NCBI GenBank assembly: GCA_021372535.1
Contig: JAJFUH010000075.1
Location: 1-34,487, forward strand
DNA length: 34,487 nt
Reading direction: 5' to 3'
Origin: a bacterium
GTDB taxonomy: Bacteria > Latescibacterota > Latescibacteria > Latescibacterales > Latescibacteraceae
Part shown: positions 33,238-34,487 of the stretch, piece by piece
Layout of the letters: each line of letters opens with the position of its first letter
Position numbering within the stretch: position 1 is the stretch's first letter
Notes under the pieces: generated by a model
Told to the model about the DNA's origin: nothing
The model's input: the letters and a program-made list of their open reading frames with translations, nothing else
The model's database searches: none
Program-made: the position numbers and the translations under genes

Positions 33238-34113
33238 TTAATCAATTTCCGTGAAAAAATCCTGAATTTCTTTCTTATATGCACCCAGTTTCTGTTCGAT
33301 TATATCAAGATTCGATTTTACTTTTTCCTGAGATAATCCAAGAATAGCCAGCGCTGCCGGGGAAGGATCGGGAACGAGCGAATCACAGGGATTGCCTATC
33401 TGAATCTTGCGGCACATGTAATCCGCCAGATTGATGATGTGGGGCATTTTATTACCCATCTCGGTCATCGATCCGGGATCATGGTGAAGCGATATTGCTG
33501 AGCTGATTTCCTCGGGCAATCCCCAGAGATCGCAGAGTACCTCACCGATCATGGTATGGTCGGTATTCAATATCCTTCGTTCGGCAAGTATGATCCGGCA
33601 TCTGTTTTCAGCGGCTAATTCGACAACTTTCGCATACTGCACGGGGAAAATCAGAGCAAGAACAATTTTACCAATATCATGAAGCAAACCGATTGTATAG
33701 GCGACTTCGGGACGTTCTTTTATCGTAAGCTGGGAAATTATCTGTGAAGCCCTGGCCGTTCCTTCCGAATGCAGCCACAAACCCGGAAGGTCCACTACCG
33801 ATGAGCCTTCGTTATCGAAGAAATAATGAAGAACCGAAACTGAGACAATAATTTCCTTTATTGTATTGAAACCAAGAACTACCACAGCTCGCGAAAGAGA
33901 AGTGATTGTGGTTGAGGAACCATAATAAGCGGAATTTGCAACTTTAAGAATTTTCGCTGTCAGAGGAGGATCGTGCTCGATTACTTTTACAAGATCGCTG
34001 ATACTCGCCGAATCATCGTAAATGATTTTAGTAACTTTTCCTACTATCCCGGCGGAGGTAGGGATACTCGACTCGATTGACCTTTTAACATCCTCAATAA
34101 AATCTATAGACAT
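33238..34113 (-). CDS. HDOD-domain signalling protein
   Basis: The ATG at 34113 with AGGA upstream gives 291 aa; an in-frame TTG six bases earlier is less likely. The HDOD domain (~12-210) is typical: IPTSAGIVGKVTKIIYDD, HDPPLTAKILKVANSAYYG, then ISSLSRAVVVLGF-like TSLSRAVVVLGFNTIKEII and the helix with GLLHDIGKI. A further LHHD and TDHTMIGEVLCDLWGLP resemble HD-phosphohydrolase positions, but HDOD proteins usually lack the complete catalytic set. HDOD proteins take part in c-di-GMP, chemotaxis or stress signalling as scaffolds. No partner domain or neighbouring sensor gene is visible; expressed alone. Confidence 0.9.
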   Translation of the reverse strand: MSIDFIEDVKRSIESSIPTSAGIVGKVTKIIYDDSASISDLVKVIEHDPPLTAKILKVANSAYYGSSTTITSLSRAVVVLGFNTIKEIIVSVSVLHYFFDNEGSSVVDLPGLWLHSEGTARASQIISQLTIKERPEVAYTIGLLHDIGKIVLALIFPVQYAKVVELAAENRCRIILAERRILNTDHTMIGEVLCDLWGLPEEISSAISLHHDPGSMTEMGNKMPHIINLADYMCRKIQIGNPCDSLVPDPSPAALAILGLSQEKVKSNLDIIEQKLGAYKKEIQDFFTEID

Positions 34114-34487
34114 ATACAAATCCTGACTTTTTTTATAAACTGTTTTTATTATTTTATTATCACGGAAGCATATAAGAGGACATATGCACCGGTTATCATG
34201 TCATTGAAGAGAAAAACGGTTTACTTCCAAAACAATAGCGGATAACAGCGTCCGTTTCAAATTACAAAAATAAATTTCGCCAATATCGCTCTCCTGGGTC
34301 ACTTTTTTTAGCCCGGAAAATATGGTATATATAATATCCTTTACAAATTTATCGTACTATTGTTACTCATGAATGTACAATAATTGATAAAGGGGTTTTC
34401 ATGCAGGATTGATTAAAAAACCTTTAAAATTTATTTGTGCATGTGCATATATTTATATTACTAATATAATATATATCTAATAAAATA
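34114..34487. other. AT-rich upstream region of the HDOD gene
   Basis: About 370 bp, strongly AT-rich toward the window edge. It probably includes the leftward HDOD promoter, but no hexamer pair was convincing. No ORF with a ribosome binding site, RNA gene or clear hairpin was seen. Confidence 0.45.

Overview
The window (34,487 bp, moderate GC, densely coded) looks like chromosomal DNA of a Gram-negative bacterium from the Fibrobacteres-Chlorobi-Bacteroidetes (FCB) / candidate-phylum neighbourhood, for example Latescibacterota, Zixibacteria or KSB1-like. The placement is an inference. It rests on three secreted or membrane proteins ending in the PNPFNP-type FlgD-Ig/'sorting' domain, a TonB-dependent receptor, lipoproteins, PD40/TolB propellers, multiple UroD-family proteins and a DUF362 protein, together with sigma70-like promoters rather than the Bacteroidetes -33/-7 type. 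No phylogenetic marker gene is present. No tRNA, rRNA, CRISPR array, transposase or phage gene was seen.

Layout. 1-1221 (-): 5'-complete but truncated TPR exoprotein. 1540-3570 (+): AlkD-type DNA glycosylase and a CNT nucleoside transporter. 3655-6538 (-): active-site-deviant SDR, periplasmic TPR protein, cytidylate-kinase-like protein with an Arg-rich tail. 6864-8706 (+): M42 aminopeptidase and DeoC; with the CNT transporter, DeoC suggests nucleoside salvage. 8801-16490 (-): a vitamin B12 module. A cobalamin riboswitch with an intrinsic terminator precedes a BtuB-like TonB receptor, a secreted beta-propeller with a sorting domain, BtuF, BtuD, BtuC and the corrinoid adenosyltransferase CobO. 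16575-20668: DUF4382 lipoprotein, a tandem alpha/beta-hydrolase with a dead second domain, and a TolB-like lipoprotein. 20669-21322: a gene-free stretch with a repeat-like element. 21323-24022 (+): Tat-type DUF362 protein and Tat-type nitrilase. 24161-27595 (-): UroD-family / RhaT-family transporter / UroD-family operon. 27986-33027 (+): BlaI-type repressor, an M56 (BlaR1/MecR1-like) protease whose sensor is a PD40 propeller plus FlgD-Ig domain, and a secreted paralogue of that sensor, behind a promoter carrying tandem BlaI-type operators. 33238-34113 (-): HDOD protein.

The two most interesting systems are: (1) the riboswitch-controlled B12 uptake operon, whose extra gene encodes an exported beta-propeller between receptor and ABC transporter, a candidate analogue of the Bacteroides BtuG surface B12-binding propeller; and (2) a BlaI/M56 signalling pair in which the beta-lactam-binding sensor is replaced by a propeller/Ig module that also exists as a free secreted paralogue next door. 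Several intergenic regions also carry small dispersed hairpin or simple repeats present two or three times in the window.
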